Counted from the stretch's first letter, positions 20,511 to 31,920 are shown. The stretch is 64,000 nucleotides of DNA from Bemisia tabaci (GCF_918797505.1 NC_092801.1:18041731-18105730), one strand, 5' to 3'. Translations and numbers: made by a program. The notes: generated from the sequence alone by a model not told the origin.

Positions 20511-21462
20511 CACGGAGAAAAAATCTTCGTGCGTGGGACCCGAAGATGGGGGGTCATATGAACCTCTAAAGTTTTCGGATTGAGCATCTGAACACTTTAG
20601 GTCCAGCTGCTGAGGTTCGGATCACACATCTGAAACTTCAGTTCTTCCATCTGAAACTTCAGTTCTTCCATCTGAAACTTCAGTTCTTACATCTGAAGTA
20701 CTCCAGATGTGAGAACCAAAGTTTTTTGGATGTGAGAACCGAAGTTTTTCGGATGTGAAAACCGAAGTACTTCAGATGTACGAACTAAAGTTTCAGATGT
20801 GTGATCCAAATCTCAGCAGCTGGACCTAAAGTGATCAGATGCTCAATCCGAAAACTTCAGAGATCTTTACGACCTAAACTTCGGGTCCCACGCACGAAGT
20901 TTTTTTGGTATGCAGACAGTACGTCTACAGAAAAAAGGGCTACCTTTTTTAGTCTATAGTCAAAACGTCTACATTAAAATGCCTACTGAAATTATGTCTA
21001 CAGTCAAATATGTCTACGCTATTAAAAGTCTACGGTTTGTTTGCCCACATGTCAAAATATTTATGTTGGCCACTAAAATATATAATATTTATAAAATAAA
21101 AAAATAAATAAAATATATATAAAATATACATGTTGGTATTTATAGGGTCGATTTTTCGCGAAATTAATGTGACTCGAAATTTTTACGCATCAGCTTCTGC
21201 AGCATCCACAGCCTCGTCCTGTCTTTGGGGATACAATTTCAAATGAAATTCTTATTAGACGACATAAATATTTACTTTGACATTTTTGGAGTGGGTAGTC
21301 AAACCAAAGACATTTTAATACTGCAGACATATTTTCTATAGACACTATTTTAATAGGCATTTTCATGTAGACATTTTGACTGTAGACCAAAAAAGGTAGC
21401 CCTCTTTTTTGTAGCCCTTTTTCGTGTAGACCTACTGTCCATAAACCGTTTTTTTCTCCGTG
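20511..21462. mobile_element. CACGG-family composite with two internal hairpins
   Basis: The outer ends CACGGAGAAAAAA and TTTTTTTCTCCGTG enclose 952 bp, with TA on both sides as a 2-bp TSD. The left half (20511-20906) is a hairpin with arms CTTCGTGCGTGGGACCC, followed by reiterated CATCTGAAACTTCAGTTCTT. It closes at GGGTCCCACGCACGAAG with a decayed terminus. The right half (about 20912-21446) is an unrelated hairpin with GGGCTACCTTTTTT arms and many GTCTACA words. The simple form of the left half is at 41875-42236. Confidence 0.8.
20640..20705. repeat. Short tandem repeat inside the CACGG hairpin
   Basis: Three consecutive copies of a 22-bp unit, CATCTGAAACTTCAGTTCTT with CC or AC variations. 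The mirrored arm of the same hairpin carries only single equivalents, so the array probably expanded after insertion. Confidence 0.8.
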
Positions 21463-22164
21463 TAGATTTGTAGGAGTCGGGTGTGAAATTTTGTATTCAT
21501 TCATGCAGCGTTGGAGCTATCGACCATTGACGCATCGAGACATCGATCGATACAAGAACAACGCAGCCTCGAAATCAGTTGATCGATAATCGAATTTTGC
21601 TATTTAGTTCGATCGAAAATCGACGAAGAACCGCCAACACGTCCAGCCCTCTATTCCACCCCTCGGGCATCGACATCCCTGATCGGCCGATCACTACCCC
21701 GCCCGAATCCGTATATCACGGCACCACCGCTGGATCATCGTTCCCAGATTGTGCTGAAAACACGGTACTTCCCCTCATTTAAACGCTTGTGAAAATCCAC
21801 AATGTGGCAACCTCGCGCTGGATGCTGCGCCACCACCGAAGGGGTCGCCAGGGCCGCGCTAACACCGTGACTGAGGGTGAGGGTGAGGGGGTTGCGTTCT
21901 AATAAAACGGGGCGAGCGGGCCCCGTGAGTTATGTCTACTCGGGTGCAGATAAACGTGAATTAAAATGTGTTTTCGGGCCGCTTTATTTCCCGTATCCCT
22001 CGGGAACGGAGCGGGGGGTTACAGGGGGTGGGAAGGGGGTAAGGGGGGTCCGATCGGATCGATTCCCGCGACGACGGCGATGATAGCGACTGATAAACGG
22101 CTTCCCGGCCGGGATTGACAGGGCCAACTGTGCCGCCGCCCGCCCCGGGTGTATTAACGGATTT
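21463..22164. other. Unassigned GC-rich region
   Basis: From 21630 to 22150 the sequence is GC-rich, with several G-runs near 22010-22050. Short frames show no domain. It could be unique host DNA. Confidence 0.4.
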
Positions 22165-22400
22165 GCATGGAGCCGTTTTGCGATGGGTCGATGATTGATC
22201 TGCCGTTTGAACGTATAGGAAAATATCGACTATCAGAGTCTATTCTCAAAATCGATATTTTCCCTTCGTGGAATCTTCATCCTAAATGTTTAAGGAGTTG
22301 TATGGATCCGTTTTGCGATGGATCGATTGATTTGCCATTTGAACGTATGGGAAAGGATCGATTATGAAGGTTTACGCTCAAAATCGATATTTTCCCCTTT
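22165..22400. repeat. Two tandem units related to the AGTGGCGTGGCG hairpins
   Basis: Two units about 136 bp apart share TTTTGCGATGG, TCGAT, TTTGAACGTAT and AAAATCGATATTTTCCC. Each unit can form a small hairpin with TATCGA arms. An open 66-codon frame across them repeats the peptide PFCDGS and DLPFER twice, which follows from the DNA duplication. Confidence 0.7.
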
Positions 22401-22516
22401 GTGCCGATGCAGGAAGGCCAAAGCCCCATCACGAGGGGGAAAATCAAAAATAAAAAGAACTTCTTGACCTGAAACAAAAAAAAAAAAAACCCGAAATATG
22501 GCTTAATATTTACATG

Positions 22517-22745
22517 CACTGGAAAAAAAAACACATTGGATCTAGAGTCGAGACTCTTAAAAACATTGACAAGAAAAAGTACTCTTGATTCAATCAGAAT
22601 CTAACTTGAATCAAGAACCAAGCCTCTCAATTTTAAGCGGATTTCGTTTTGATTCAAGCAAAAATCCGATTGAATCAAGAGTATTTTTTCTTGTCAATGT
22701 TTTTAAGAGTCTGGACTCTAGATCCAATGTGTTTTCTTTCCAGTG
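22517..22745. mobile_element. CACTGG-hairpin MITE
   Basis: The ends are CACTGGAAAAAAAAACACAT and ATGTGTTTTCTTTCCAGTG, with TG on both sides as a 2-bp TSD. The inner palindrome TTTAAGCTTAAA of other copies is mutated here. Confidence 0.9.
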
Positions 22746-23108
22746 TGGCTGCATAGCTCAGCAGAGGAGAGGGAGGATTTTGTGAAAAAACGTTTTAGAA
22801 CAATACGTCTTATTCTGGTCCCGGAAATTTATTTTAGCAGTATCCACGTTTAAGTTTAAGACACCCTAAAAATTTATTGAAGATATTTAAAATTGGCCGT
22901 AAACTAACGTAAGCGCAGCATACAAGGAAACTTACTTTTCGACTCATCTGAGCACCCGCGGCGTGCAACGGACCCATTATCACAAGTGACATTGAGTGAT
23001 GTACATCGCGCGCGAAACCCATTAGCCGAACGACGCATCGACATTCCGCGCGGCTTCTAATTCCGCCCGGATGAAAATCGACTATTAAAAACCCCCCTTC
23101 CGGGCGGC
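22746..23108. other. Unassigned spacer
   Basis: No supported gene. A minus-strand frame of 108 codons (22834-23160) overlaps the next repeat and shows no recognisable domain. Confidence 0.4.
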
Positions 23109-23345
23109 GCACAGTGAACCGAGTCGACAGAAGAAGTCGGACAAAATTTGGAAACTTCAAAAGTCTATAACTCCGTTAATTCAAGACTTCGGGGTCTCAA
23201 AAGTGGTTCCATTGGTTTCCTCGTGAAATTTGCTTCTAGAAGCACCCCTTAAAATATAAAATGTGTCGAAATTAATATCACAATTTGAAAGTTTTAGTAA
23301 AATAATTCTTGTGCGACCTCTCTGATTGACACGATCCACTGTGCG
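23109..23345. mobile_element. GCACAGTGGATCGAG-family element
   Basis: The ends are GCACAGTGAACCGAGTCGAC and GACACGATCCACTGTGCGG. The interior word GTGGTTCCATTGGTTTCCTC is kept in other copies. Orientation is opposite to the copy at 2262-2500. Confidence 0.8.
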
Positions 23346-23704
23346 GCGGCATGAATATTCCGGGCTGAAAATTCCCGGGGAATTCCTCGAGTCGGGAGCA
23401 CAAGAAATCCAGGTATTTCTCGGGCAGCTTAATCGATTCCGAGGACGATTAGGATATCAAGGACACGGCTCGGAGCACGAGGGAGCGAGGATTCTTCAAC
23501 GAAATAAGGTGTACGCCATGTGGCCGAGGCGGGGGAGGGCGGTGAAGAGGGGTGGAGGAAGGGGAGATTGCAATTGCACAGTCGGTGAGTGCCGAGAAGC
23601 ATCCCAGTACATGCTGATGAATGAGATGTGGTTGCATTGCTGCTTGATCGACCAAAATTCCCGTGTTTAATTTTTATCGAATCCGCTCTTCTCTCCTTAT
23701 ATTC
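23346..23704. other. Unassigned GC-rich region
   Basis: Overlapping frames of about 110 codons on both strands (23326-23670 plus, 23429-23761 minus) have no domain that I recognise. Confidence 0.4.
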
Positions 23705-23826
23705 GGACGGGTTTCTGCCAAACAGAACGATGTGCATTATGACGTAAGCCCTGTTATGCACATGTTCTTATGAGTCTCAGGGCTCATGTCTCAATGCACG
23801 TAGTCCTGTTTAGTAGAAATACGTCT
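23705..23826. mobile_element. GGACGTATTT-family MITE, diverged
   Basis: The left end is GGACGGGTTTCTGCCAAACA and the right end GTTTAGTAGAAATACGTCT. The flanks ATTC and ATTT match at three of four TSD positions. Confidence 0.75.
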
Positions 23827-23869
23827 ATTTCTCTTTAAGTGCTCAGCCAATACTGCCATCTTCAGCAAA

Positions 23870-23898
23870 AACTCTTCAGCAAAAACTCTTCAGCAAGT
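23870..23898. repeat. Minisatellite AAAACTCTTCAGC, about three copies
   Basis: CTTCAGCAAAAACTCTTCAG is followed by CAAAAACTCTTCAGCAAG, a 14-bp unit in short tandem. Confidence 0.75.
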
Positions 23899-24277
23899 GT
23901 CAAATTTTCGAAATCGAGTTTCCCTCAAAATTCGTCTAATCCCTTTCAGATGAAATCACTGAAATAGTTAAAACAGCAAAATTCATCTTATTTGTATGAG
24001 GACGAGACATGAGGAAGTTGTGAAAAACTGACGTAAAATGACGTAGTTGCAGGCAAAACAGCAGTAAGTGGCATTATTCCTCCAGAGAGTCAGTGAAAAT
24101 AGTGCTTTCAAGTAAAGTGCCGCCATTTTCTGCCAATCTCTAACGTTAAAATGTGTTTTTTGCGGGTTCAAAACGCAACCACGAGAGCATGCAAAAGATA
24201 GCACTTACGGCTGTCTTGCCTAACACTAGCCTAGCAAGAAAACGAATAATACCCTTTATATGTAGTTGAAATGAATT
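23899..24277. other. Unassigned AT-rich spacer
   Basis: No recognisable features. Confidence 0.35.
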
Positions 24278-24788
24278 CGATAAAACTTTCCGGTCAGACG
24301 CTTCTAAGCCCGTTTTCTCCAAACTTCATTTTTGAACTGACGGTTCTCTTTGCCAGAATGGCAGAATATTCCACTACCGGCGATTCGATCCGTGGATCGC
24401 GGGTGGACGGTGTTCACCTCAAAATATGGTGTCACACTCCAGCAGGCGCAGTGTAGGCAACTTGCGCATCGGATTGTATGTGTAACGGTGTAGCGATTGA
24501 AGTATCTCTAGGATGTCGAAGGCGCTATATATGCTGCGCGTGGGCGAGCCTTTCACTGCCCGCGATAATTATCATTTGATTACGCCGATTCACGGCAGAT
24601 TTCATGGCATCCTCTCTCTAATGCGATTTTTCGGCGACAAAGAACGGAGGCTTCTTTCAATAAAACTTTCCGGTCAGACGCTTCTAAGCCCGTTTTCTTT
24701 AAACTTCATTTTTGCATTTATTGCTCTCTTCGCTATCACGGCAGAACAGGGAGCGCTTGCTTATTTCAACGTGCCTCTAGAATTCTAG
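24278..24788. repeat. Pair of direct repeats about 380 bp apart
   Basis: The block AAAACTTTCCGGTCAGACGC, TTCTAAGCCCGTTTTC occurs at about 24281 and again at about 24659. The second is followed by GGGAGCGCTTGCTTATTTCA and CTCTAGAATTCTAG, which recurs in altered form at 25286-25325. Intervening DNA is unassigned. Confidence 0.65.
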
Positions 24789-24831
24789 TATAGTGGTGTT
24801 TAATTGTTAATTTTGACGCCTGACATTGTTT

Positions 24832-25000
24832 CGTTGGTATACAAGATGTCACGTTCCGAACATGTACGAAATATCAATGGATAGGTGAGAAGACTGTCGT
24901 GTTGTCCGCCTTCATTTTATCGTGTAGGCAAAATCACCGGCTCGGCGTTAGAATAGTTACATACTCTGCGCCTGACTAAACCCAACTTGGTACAGCAAGT
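24832..25000 (-). repeat. Dispersed repeat matching the three-unit array of the 4-kb duplication
   Basis: On the minus strand it reads TTTAGTCAGGCGCAGAGTAT, AACGCCGAGCCGGTGATTTT, GCCTACACG. That is the conserved core of the units at 28763-29455 and their second copies. Confidence 0.7.
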
Positions 25001-25639
25001 GAATATCCACAGCGCAAGTTGGAAAACACGCATCACCAATTGTGACATCGCAAGTATCCGTGCATGTTTTAAATTTTCGGAGGAAAACTACTGGAAAGAT
25101 TTTCCTGAAATTTTCATAGAACTCTTTCCTCTCTTGTTCAAAAATATTTGCAGATAACGTCGAGGAAATATTTAGGTTAATTTTCTTATAAGATTGTGAA
25201 TCAAGGATACTGTTTTCATTCCATGAGGCGTTTTGTTCAAACGTTGCGGAGGTGATTATCTACTTTTAAGTGCTCAGCCGACAGGGAGTGCTTTTTTATT
25301 TCACCCTGCCTCTAGAATTCTAGAATACTAGTAGCAAAACGTTCAAATGGCGCACCAGCTCAACGACAAGATGGCGGAGAGGAGCCTCATATCTTTAGAA
25401 TAGGTAATCTATTACAACTTTATTTGATCCTTCTGATGTCAAATGGAGGAGGACTAAACTTGTTTTTTAAAAAAATATTTTTTAGCGGTAAAGTAGTTTT
25501 CTCAAAATTTATGATTGAAATTTTGGTGAGTCGAATTGTTTTCATCTCACGGTTCTCATCTTCTTCAAGGAACTGAAAAACGGGCCTACACAGAAAATGT
25601 TGTACCCTTCCCCTAGTATCGTTGTCTGTTGTCGAAGGC
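25001..25639. other. Unassigned AT-rich DNA
   Basis: Apart from the short GGGAGTGCTTTTTTATTTCA block at 25286-25325, nothing was recognised. Confidence 0.4.
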
Positions 25640-25860
25640 AAATAGTCAAATCAGGCATTTTTTCAACTGCCTCGACAAATAGTCAAATATTCTTACTTGG
25701 ATTGAAATTTTAATTTTTTACCCTAATTTTAAACAAAATAATTAGTTGCTCCTGTGAGGAAGAATTCTCTGTAAAAATATGCAGCATACAATAGTATTTT
25801 AAACGATTTTAAGATCCTGAATGCACATAACTCATGAAATTTTCAGCACGTCATAAAACA
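25640..25860. repeat. Dispersed repeat with TTTGACTATTTG words
   Basis: It matches (inverted) the outer parts of 13794-14325, with CAGGCATTTTTTCAACTGCC, CTCACAGGAGCAACT (minus strand) and GCAGCATACAATAG. This copy lacks the inner insertion seen at 13894-14214. A short piece of the same family is at 26225-26285. Confidence 0.6.
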
Positions 25861-25979
25861 CAGAATGCTTAAAATTTTAACATTTAAATGTACTATAAAG
25901 GTATGTAAAAAAGATGGAACATGGAGAGTTCGCGGATTTGAAGAGTTATTCTTCCCAAAATATTGAAACCTGAACTCCT

Positions 25980-26188
25980 CACTGGTAAAAAAAACCTCTT
26001 GGACCAATGCCGCGATGTATTGACTTAAGAGTGCAGTTTCTTGTCGCCGGATTTAAGAGTCTTGAACTCTTGTTTCAAGCGGATTTTGCATTGATTCAAT
26101 TCGAAATCCGCTTGAAACAAGTGTCCAGATTCCTAAATCCGGCGACAAGAAACTGCACCCTTGAACCAAGAGGTTTTTTTTACCAGTG
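25980..26188. mobile_element. CACTGG-CTCTTGG MITE, 209 bp, near-perfect palindrome
   Basis: The ends are CACTGGTAAAAAAAACCTCT and AGAGGTTTTTTTTACCAGTG, with CT on both sides as a 2-bp TSD. Arms include GTGCAGTTTCTTGTCGCCGG and its mirror. It is the only copy of this family in the window and looks young from its well-kept arms. Confidence 0.9.
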
Positions 26189-26290
26189 CTCAACATAAAT
26201 TTACAGAACTCCGTAAACTATCAAAATTTGACTACCGGCTTAGGCATTTGATAAAATGCCTGATTCGACTAATTGCCTTCAATATACAGA

Positions 26291-26666
26291 TTCACTCCGG
26301 GGTTAGGACTGTTTTTAAAATATGATTTTATCTCCTGCTTCGTCGCCTAAAATGAAAAACGGAAGAAATCTTGCGTCAATGTTCCAAAGGCTGTCCTCTC
26401 ATGAGGTCTTACGAAGACAAGCTCGGTCGAGTCGTAGACTGATGAAATGCCCAGGATGTCTGGAGATGGAATTTCGGTTCATTTTCCGTCGTTCCGCCGA
26501 AACGAACCCTCGCCCTCCCTCAAGGCGCTCGGCAAGGAACCCGGTCCTCCCTTAATCCTCGGGGTTCCTCCCTTCCCTTAATCCGAGCATTCATCCCAAA
26601 AATTTCCGCGTCTAGGTAACACTTAATCCTCCTTTTCATCGAACGAACCCCCCCCCCACGAATTAC
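26291..26666. other. Unassigned region, C-run at the right
   Basis: A 77-codon frame at 26322-26555 has no domain. A run of about nine C sits near 26650. Confidence 0.35.
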
Positions 26667-26906
26667 GGCTCACAGTGGATCGAGTCAATCAGAAAGGTCG
26701 GACATAAAATTTTAAACTATAACTTCAAATTTTGATGTTTATGTGGTCACATTTTAAATTTTAAAGATTACCTTTAAAAGAAAATTGCATAAGAAAACCA
26801 GTGGAACCATTTTTAGAACCTCAAAGGTTCATATGAACGGAATTATTAGCGTTTAAAGTTTTCAAATTTTTTCCGATCTCTCCTATTGACTCAATCCACT
26901 GTGCGG
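26667..26906. mobile_element. GCACAGTGGATCGAG-family element
   Basis: The ends are GCTCACAGTGGATCGAGTCA and TGACTCAATCCACTGTGCGG. The interior contains GAAAACCAGTGGAACCATTT. Orientation is the same as 2262-2500. Confidence 0.8.
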
Positions 26907-27000
26907 CTCCCGGCGGCATGTCGTGATGTGCGATGAATCGATCATTCTACCCTTTGAATGTATGAAAAAGTATCGATCGTGTTGATCGAGCGTGAAAATT

Positions 27001-28189
27001 GTCGTTAAACTTTGTCCTTAACATTGAGTCTACGTGTAAAAGCACATATCTGCATGAGGAAACCAATGGCGCATATATGATGTTTTTATACTGAGTCAGA
27101 AATACTAGTTCCTTACCGCAGTTTAGAAGTGATTGAAGAACAATAGAGTCATTAAAGAGTCAATGAGAGTCACTTAGTGTTTGTTAGAATCAAGTGGATC
27201 AAAATAACGTCACATTCGACCCAAAAATAGATTCAAATTTTACTCTATCCTATCTCCTACACTTGAACAGAATAATATTATTTTCAACCGTGCACAGAAA
27301 TCCAAAACGATTCAAAGCACAATTTGTTCGAATGAAAAACACATTTTACTCATTTTAACGCTCGGTTTTACCTCTGATTATCTCCAAAACGAAAAGTATA
27401 AGAGGGAAAAGTTTCCGTTAAGTGCCGAGCAATAACGCCGAGGAGCCTTTGTCATTTTTCCATGGGGGAGGGGGGGGGGGGGTCGATCGCAGAATCAAAT
27501 TTCAGGGAAGTGAGTTCCTCGGATAAAACAGTCGATTTTAAAACAGCGCAAGTCAGCCAATCGATAAGCCCCAAGATGCGTGGTTACTTGTGGACCTCAG
27601 GGCTCATCGAAAAACGAACTTACGAGGTTTCATCGCGGATAAGTTCAGGTTTCTTGACTCCGGGATCGGAGCTCTTTACTAATGCGGTGCATTAATTCGA
27701 AGTTAAATAAGTTCCAGCAACTCGACTCCCTCGGCCCGGCAGAAACCGCGTATCTCGCTCGGGGTTTCCGTTCGGGGTTTGCGGTTTTTGTTCGGCGAGG
27801 CTGCGGGGTTCTTTGGGTTGCAGAGCACGCCTTTTCGAGGGCAAGTGCGGGCGCAGGAACCGAGGGCGGAGAGAGAAGATCGCCTCTCGGAGCATCACAT
27901 AAATCTCGCGCGACTCCGCAGAAAAAGTTTGATTAAGGTTATAAACGAATAAATGCGCTAATGATTTGTCATCTCCCGGTTTTGTTCCTGCGGGCCCCCG
28001 TCGCGAAAGTTTCCCGCGAGTTGCCGCTTCGTCGGGGTCGATTCCGACTTAAGTTGGGGACTCGGGCGAGTACTTGTAAGGTTGTATTCGCAGGCTTCAC
28101 GATTCTTTGTTTGAAACCGTTATAGTATTGATTGGAATTGAAAATCGAAATGCCGAAACGATGTGCTCATTTTAGAAATAATGTATCTG
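27001..28189. other. Unassigned region, AT-rich then GC-rich
   Basis: A diverged AGTGGCGTGGCG-like hairpin half is seen at about 26925-27000. A 13-base G run occupies 27470-27482. From about 27700 to 28080 the DNA is GC-rich with overlapping short frames and no recognised domain. This is one of the longest stretches free of MITEs on the left side of the gap. Confidence 0.4.
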
Positions 28190-28416
28190 CATTTGAAAAA
28201 AAACACATTGGATCTAGAGTCCAGACTCTTAAAAACATCGACAAGAAAAAATACTCTTGATTCAATCAGATTTAAGCTTAAATCAAGAACCCAGCCTCTT
28301 AATCTGAGCGGATTTCCTTTTGATTTAAGCTTAAATCTGCTTGATTCAAGAATCCTTTTTCTTGTCAATGTTTTCAAGAGTCTGGACTCTAGAGCCATTG
28401 TATTTTTTTTCCAGTG
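28190..28416. mobile_element. CACTGG-hairpin MITE at the duplication boundary
   Basis: The left end has decayed to CATTTGAAAAAAAACACATT; the right end is T run then CCAGTG. TG on both sides is a 2-bp TSD. The last 19 bp of the element (28398-28416) are part of the duplicated 4-kb unit and reappear at 32411-32429. Confidence 0.85.
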
Positions 28417-28436
28417 TGCTGCAAATGCTACTACGT

Positions 28437-28709
28437 AGACAAATGCTTTCTCTTCTTCTTCATCCTAATCTTCTCCTCTTTCTTCTACCTGTTTTTTTCC
28501 CCTCCTGTTTGTTGCTCTCCTATTCTTTTGCCTCTAGTCTTTATTTTAATTCTTCCGTCTCTCTTTTATGCTTCTGATCTTTTTCCTTCCTCTTCTTCCT
28601 CTTCCGCTTCTCTTCTTCATAATTCTCTCCTTGTATTTCTTTTTCTTTTTCTTTGCCTCATTTTTTCTCCTCCTGTTTGCCGCCCTCTTTTCCTTTTTCT
28701 TTCTTTTAG
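28437..28709. repeat. Pyrimidine-rich tract in copy 1
   Basis: About 270 bp made mostly of C and T, ending TTTTTCTTTCTTTTAG before ATGCG, which resembles a 3' splice site. The long open frames here encode Phe/Leu/Ser-rich peptides imposed by composition, so I do not call a protein. The second copy is at 32450-32722. Confidence 0.7.
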
Positions 28710-28762
28710 ATGCGTATTTTCCAAATTTTGCTATCGATGCTCACTTTTTGTACCGAGTTGAA

Positions 28763-29455
28763 TTTAGTCAGGCGCAGATTATGTAACTATTACAACGCCA
28801 AGCCGGTGATTTTGCCTATGCGGTATATTGTAGGTGGTCAGCACAGTTTTCTTACCTATCCATTGACATTTCATGTTTTTGGAACGTGCATTCCCAAGAT
28901 CCAATGTTGACCGTCAAAATTAATAATTGAACTCCAGTATACTAAAAATCTATTGGTTGAAATAAAAAAAAACTTTACTTATCGGCTGATCGCTCAAAAG
29001 AGGAGCATAAGAAGCACATATTTTCCGACTTGCGCAATCGATGTATTCTCTTAATGTACCAAATTGTCTTAAGTCAGGCGCAGAGTATGCAGCTATTCTA
29101 ACGCCAAGCCGGTGATTTTGCCTACACGGTATAATGAAGGTGGAAAAACTTTCCAGTAGTTCTCTGGAAACATAAAAGAGGCGCGGATAATTGCATGTTG
29201 AAGATGCGTATTTTCCGACTTGTGCCATCGATGTATTCTCTTACTGTGCCAAATTTTCCTAAGTCAGGAGCAGAGTAGTCAGTACTATTCTAACGCCAAG
29301 CCGGTGATTTTGCCTACACGATATGATGAAGGCGGACAGTACGACAGTCTTCTTACCTATCCATTGGTGTTTATCATGTGTTTTTGGAACGTGGCATCTC
29401 TCTTACCCACGAAACGATGTCAACCGTCAAAATTAACAAGTAAATCCGGCAACGC
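28763..29455. repeat. Three diverged tandem units, copy 1
   Basis: Units starting near 28776, 29074 and 29262 share TAAGTCAGGCGCAGAGTA, CGCCAAGCCGGTGATTTTGC and CTACACGGTAT. The first and third also share TCTTACCTATCCATTG and CGTCAAAATTAA. An inverted dispersed copy is at 24832-25000. Confidence 0.7.
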
Positions 29456-30426
29456 TACGAACGCGCTTCCGAAGCCAGAACAAACACGCTCTGCCGGGAA
29501 GTTATTGACCGATTGTAAAGTTTGGTCGTTAACAAAATGGCTTCCAGTTGTACAAAGTGTTATTACTTTTCCCTTTTTTCTCCATTTTTAATACGCCTAC
29601 CCGCGCCCTAAATCTCCCGCGGAGAAAGTTTTGGCAATAATAAGAGAGTTTTCCCTCGGCTCCATCCCTGGCCGAATTTTTCACTGACCCCTGCCCGTCC
29701 TTACGTGACAAGGTCAGTTGCGGTCATCTGGGAGATTTGAACCCTGTCTAAAAGTAGCGCAATTTTACCGAAAAGTGTTCGAACTAAAATAATAATCACC
29801 AACATTTATGTTATGAGTCGTTGCTAAAAAAGCAAAATGGAGCAAAACCGCGAGTTAACTAACCCATATATGTCCATTGAGTCGTTAACGGCCCATCGCA
29901 GTTTTTAACTTTGAGTGGTAGTGTAAATTAGGGAATTTCATGTGTTCAAACAAGAAAATCCATATCTGGGATATAGGCATGCCTATTTTATTTTTGTTGT
30001 GCCTCAATACTTGTTTACCCTGTTTACGTAACGTCAAAAATAATAAGTAAATAAAAAATCAATCAAAAACAAATAGTTTTGGGCTAAAATGGGCTAAATA
30101 CACGGGTGTGTTTTCGGTAACAAAGCATGTGTCTTAAAGCGAAACTGTAAAATAAACATACCGCTGAATTATGAGGAGATTCTTAATGAGAGGAAATTAC
30201 TCGGTCGACTGCGCTCTTACGTGAAATAGTGGAATGATCATTGGAATAGACAGACGAAGCTATCGACTGAAAAGACAAGGGGGTATATAGAGCGCGATCT
30301 TATTGAGGGGAGCGGGTGGTTGCAATGGACATAGAAGGAATGGACTAACTAACGAAATCCTATATATTCATTAGTCCATATTTTTCTCCCTTAGTTTATA
30401 AGAATTAACTCTTCTCACCAATAATA
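29456..30426. other. Unassigned DNA inside copy 1 with a degenerate foldback
   Basis: Between about 30229 and 30410 there is a shortened relative of the GGGCCGATTATTGAA foldbacks (GAAAAGACAAGGGGGTATAT, TCTCCCTTAGTTTATAAG). The rest is unassigned. Confidence 0.45.
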
Positions 30427-30671
30427 CCCTGCTAAGGAAAAACACCGCATGAGCCATCAGGCGTTGCAAAATTTCCTTTAGTAAATCACGATTTTCGGGA
30501 AAATTGTAAATATTTTTCCTTCAAATTTTCAGATAATTTTGTTCGCAATTTCACCTAAAGCTCATGAAAATTTCAAGGAAGAATATTCACAGCTTTCTTC
30601 AATAATAAATATTTTATCGGAGGAAATTTGTCAACTCTTGAGTGTTCTTGAGTGTTTCCTTAGCACGGCAG
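30427..30671. mobile_element. CTGCCGTGCTAAGG-family element in copy 1
   Basis: The left end is CCCTGCTAAGGAAAAACACC and the right end TTTCCTTAGCACGGCAG. Internal words match the family. The duplicate is at 34440-34684. Confidence 0.75.
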
Positions 30672-31790
30672 AACAGGGTCGCCTTATTCTCCCTTTGTAT
30701 TCTTTTTTGTATATGTCTTTTGATTTTAATGATTGACCCATAAGACCGACGACTTTAGAGTCCCATATTACCTGAAGTTCTGTCCTTCTATCTGAAGTTT
30801 TTATTTCGGTGTGGATCGCTAAAAACTAAGAACCACTTGAATATAAATCAGACTTGCTCCAAAGTCAATTTCATTTGTTTTATGTCATTTAAAATTACTA
30901 ACGGTCTGTTTTCTTTTTTGTTATAGGTGAGTGCACAGTTTTACTGTCCGTGGGCGTATAAAAGCATTAAACAAAATAGTAAGTAAAATATTATCGTCAC
31001 CAATATTATGCGAGTATCATCGTTCCTGATGCACGAAATTTCCTTCCTAGTAATCTTCCTCCCCAAAGCGTCCGCAAAACCAGGTGGTTTTGGTCCTGGT
31101 GCGCCAAAACTTTCTATCAATATACAAGAAGAGGTGATCACAGAAGGACCTAATTGCGCTGGAACGCTCCAAAATTTTATCTAAGAATTGATTCCCTTTC
31201 TTAAGAACAATTTCAAATTTTATGTACAATCGGGCGAAATTTTTCTGAAATTTTTGACAAAAATATACCTGCGAAAGGTAATTTCAAAAAGTTTTCAGAT
31301 GAAATTTGGAATACTGCAATGCACTAAGTCCCAACTAATTGCAACTAAGTCCCTCTCGCTCTCATAACTTTACAAAACGTATTGTTTTTTGACAGTAAAA
31401 CTACCAAAGCACGTATCTCGGATGTGGGTTTAAAAAATCTTCACTCCCATTTTATTTTTTTGAAGAAGAACAAATCAATATAATTTCTTAAGATTTTCAC
31501 AGAATTGTCTTCGCACAGAGAAGGAAAAATGTGTAGGTTTTCAATATTTGACTTTGAGTAGTTTTCCATTTAAAAGATAAAGTAAGATAGGAAGTCTACA
31601 ACGACGCAAACCGAGATACGTGGTCTGTTAGTTTCACCATCGATGTATCGGATTGTCACATGCTGATGTGATGACACCAGTGAACAAAAATTCGAAGATT
31701 TTAGTTTTCTTTCGCTCGTTTATTTTTCACTCCCCTTCAGGAGATGTACCATACCACCGTTACCACTCGCAAGGGCTCGCGTTACCTATG
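30672..31790. other. Mostly unassigned DNA inside copy 1
   Basis: The part 31440-31640 is the dispersed repeat also seen at 11000-11180. The remainder shows no gene or repeat ends. Confidence 0.4.
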
Positions 31791-31796
31791 CAGCAT

Positions 31797-31920
31797 CGCG
31801 TCCAAGATATTGGACTCCATGCTCGCTCTTGATATACTTGCCTGCTCATCCGTCCAATATCTTGGACTCCATACTCATCGCTAAACTTCTCACTTCTTTG
31901 CTTGAGCATGGAGTCCAAAA
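31797..31920. repeat. Short inverted and direct GTCCAAGATATTGGAC words
   Basis: CGTCCAAGATATTGGACTCC at 31799 and its mirror-centred partner CGTCCAATATCTTGGACTCC at 31855 are both followed by ATGCTC or ATACTC. GAGCATGGAGTCCA closes the group. A related, more diverged set is at 36710-36850 and 37321-37355. Confidence 0.55.

Noticed and set aside
28414..28761. 115-codon Phe/Leu/Ser-rich frame, repeated at 32379-32774
   Set aside because: It is produced by the pyrimidine tract; hydrophobic residues follow from T- and C-rich codons and all frames look alike.
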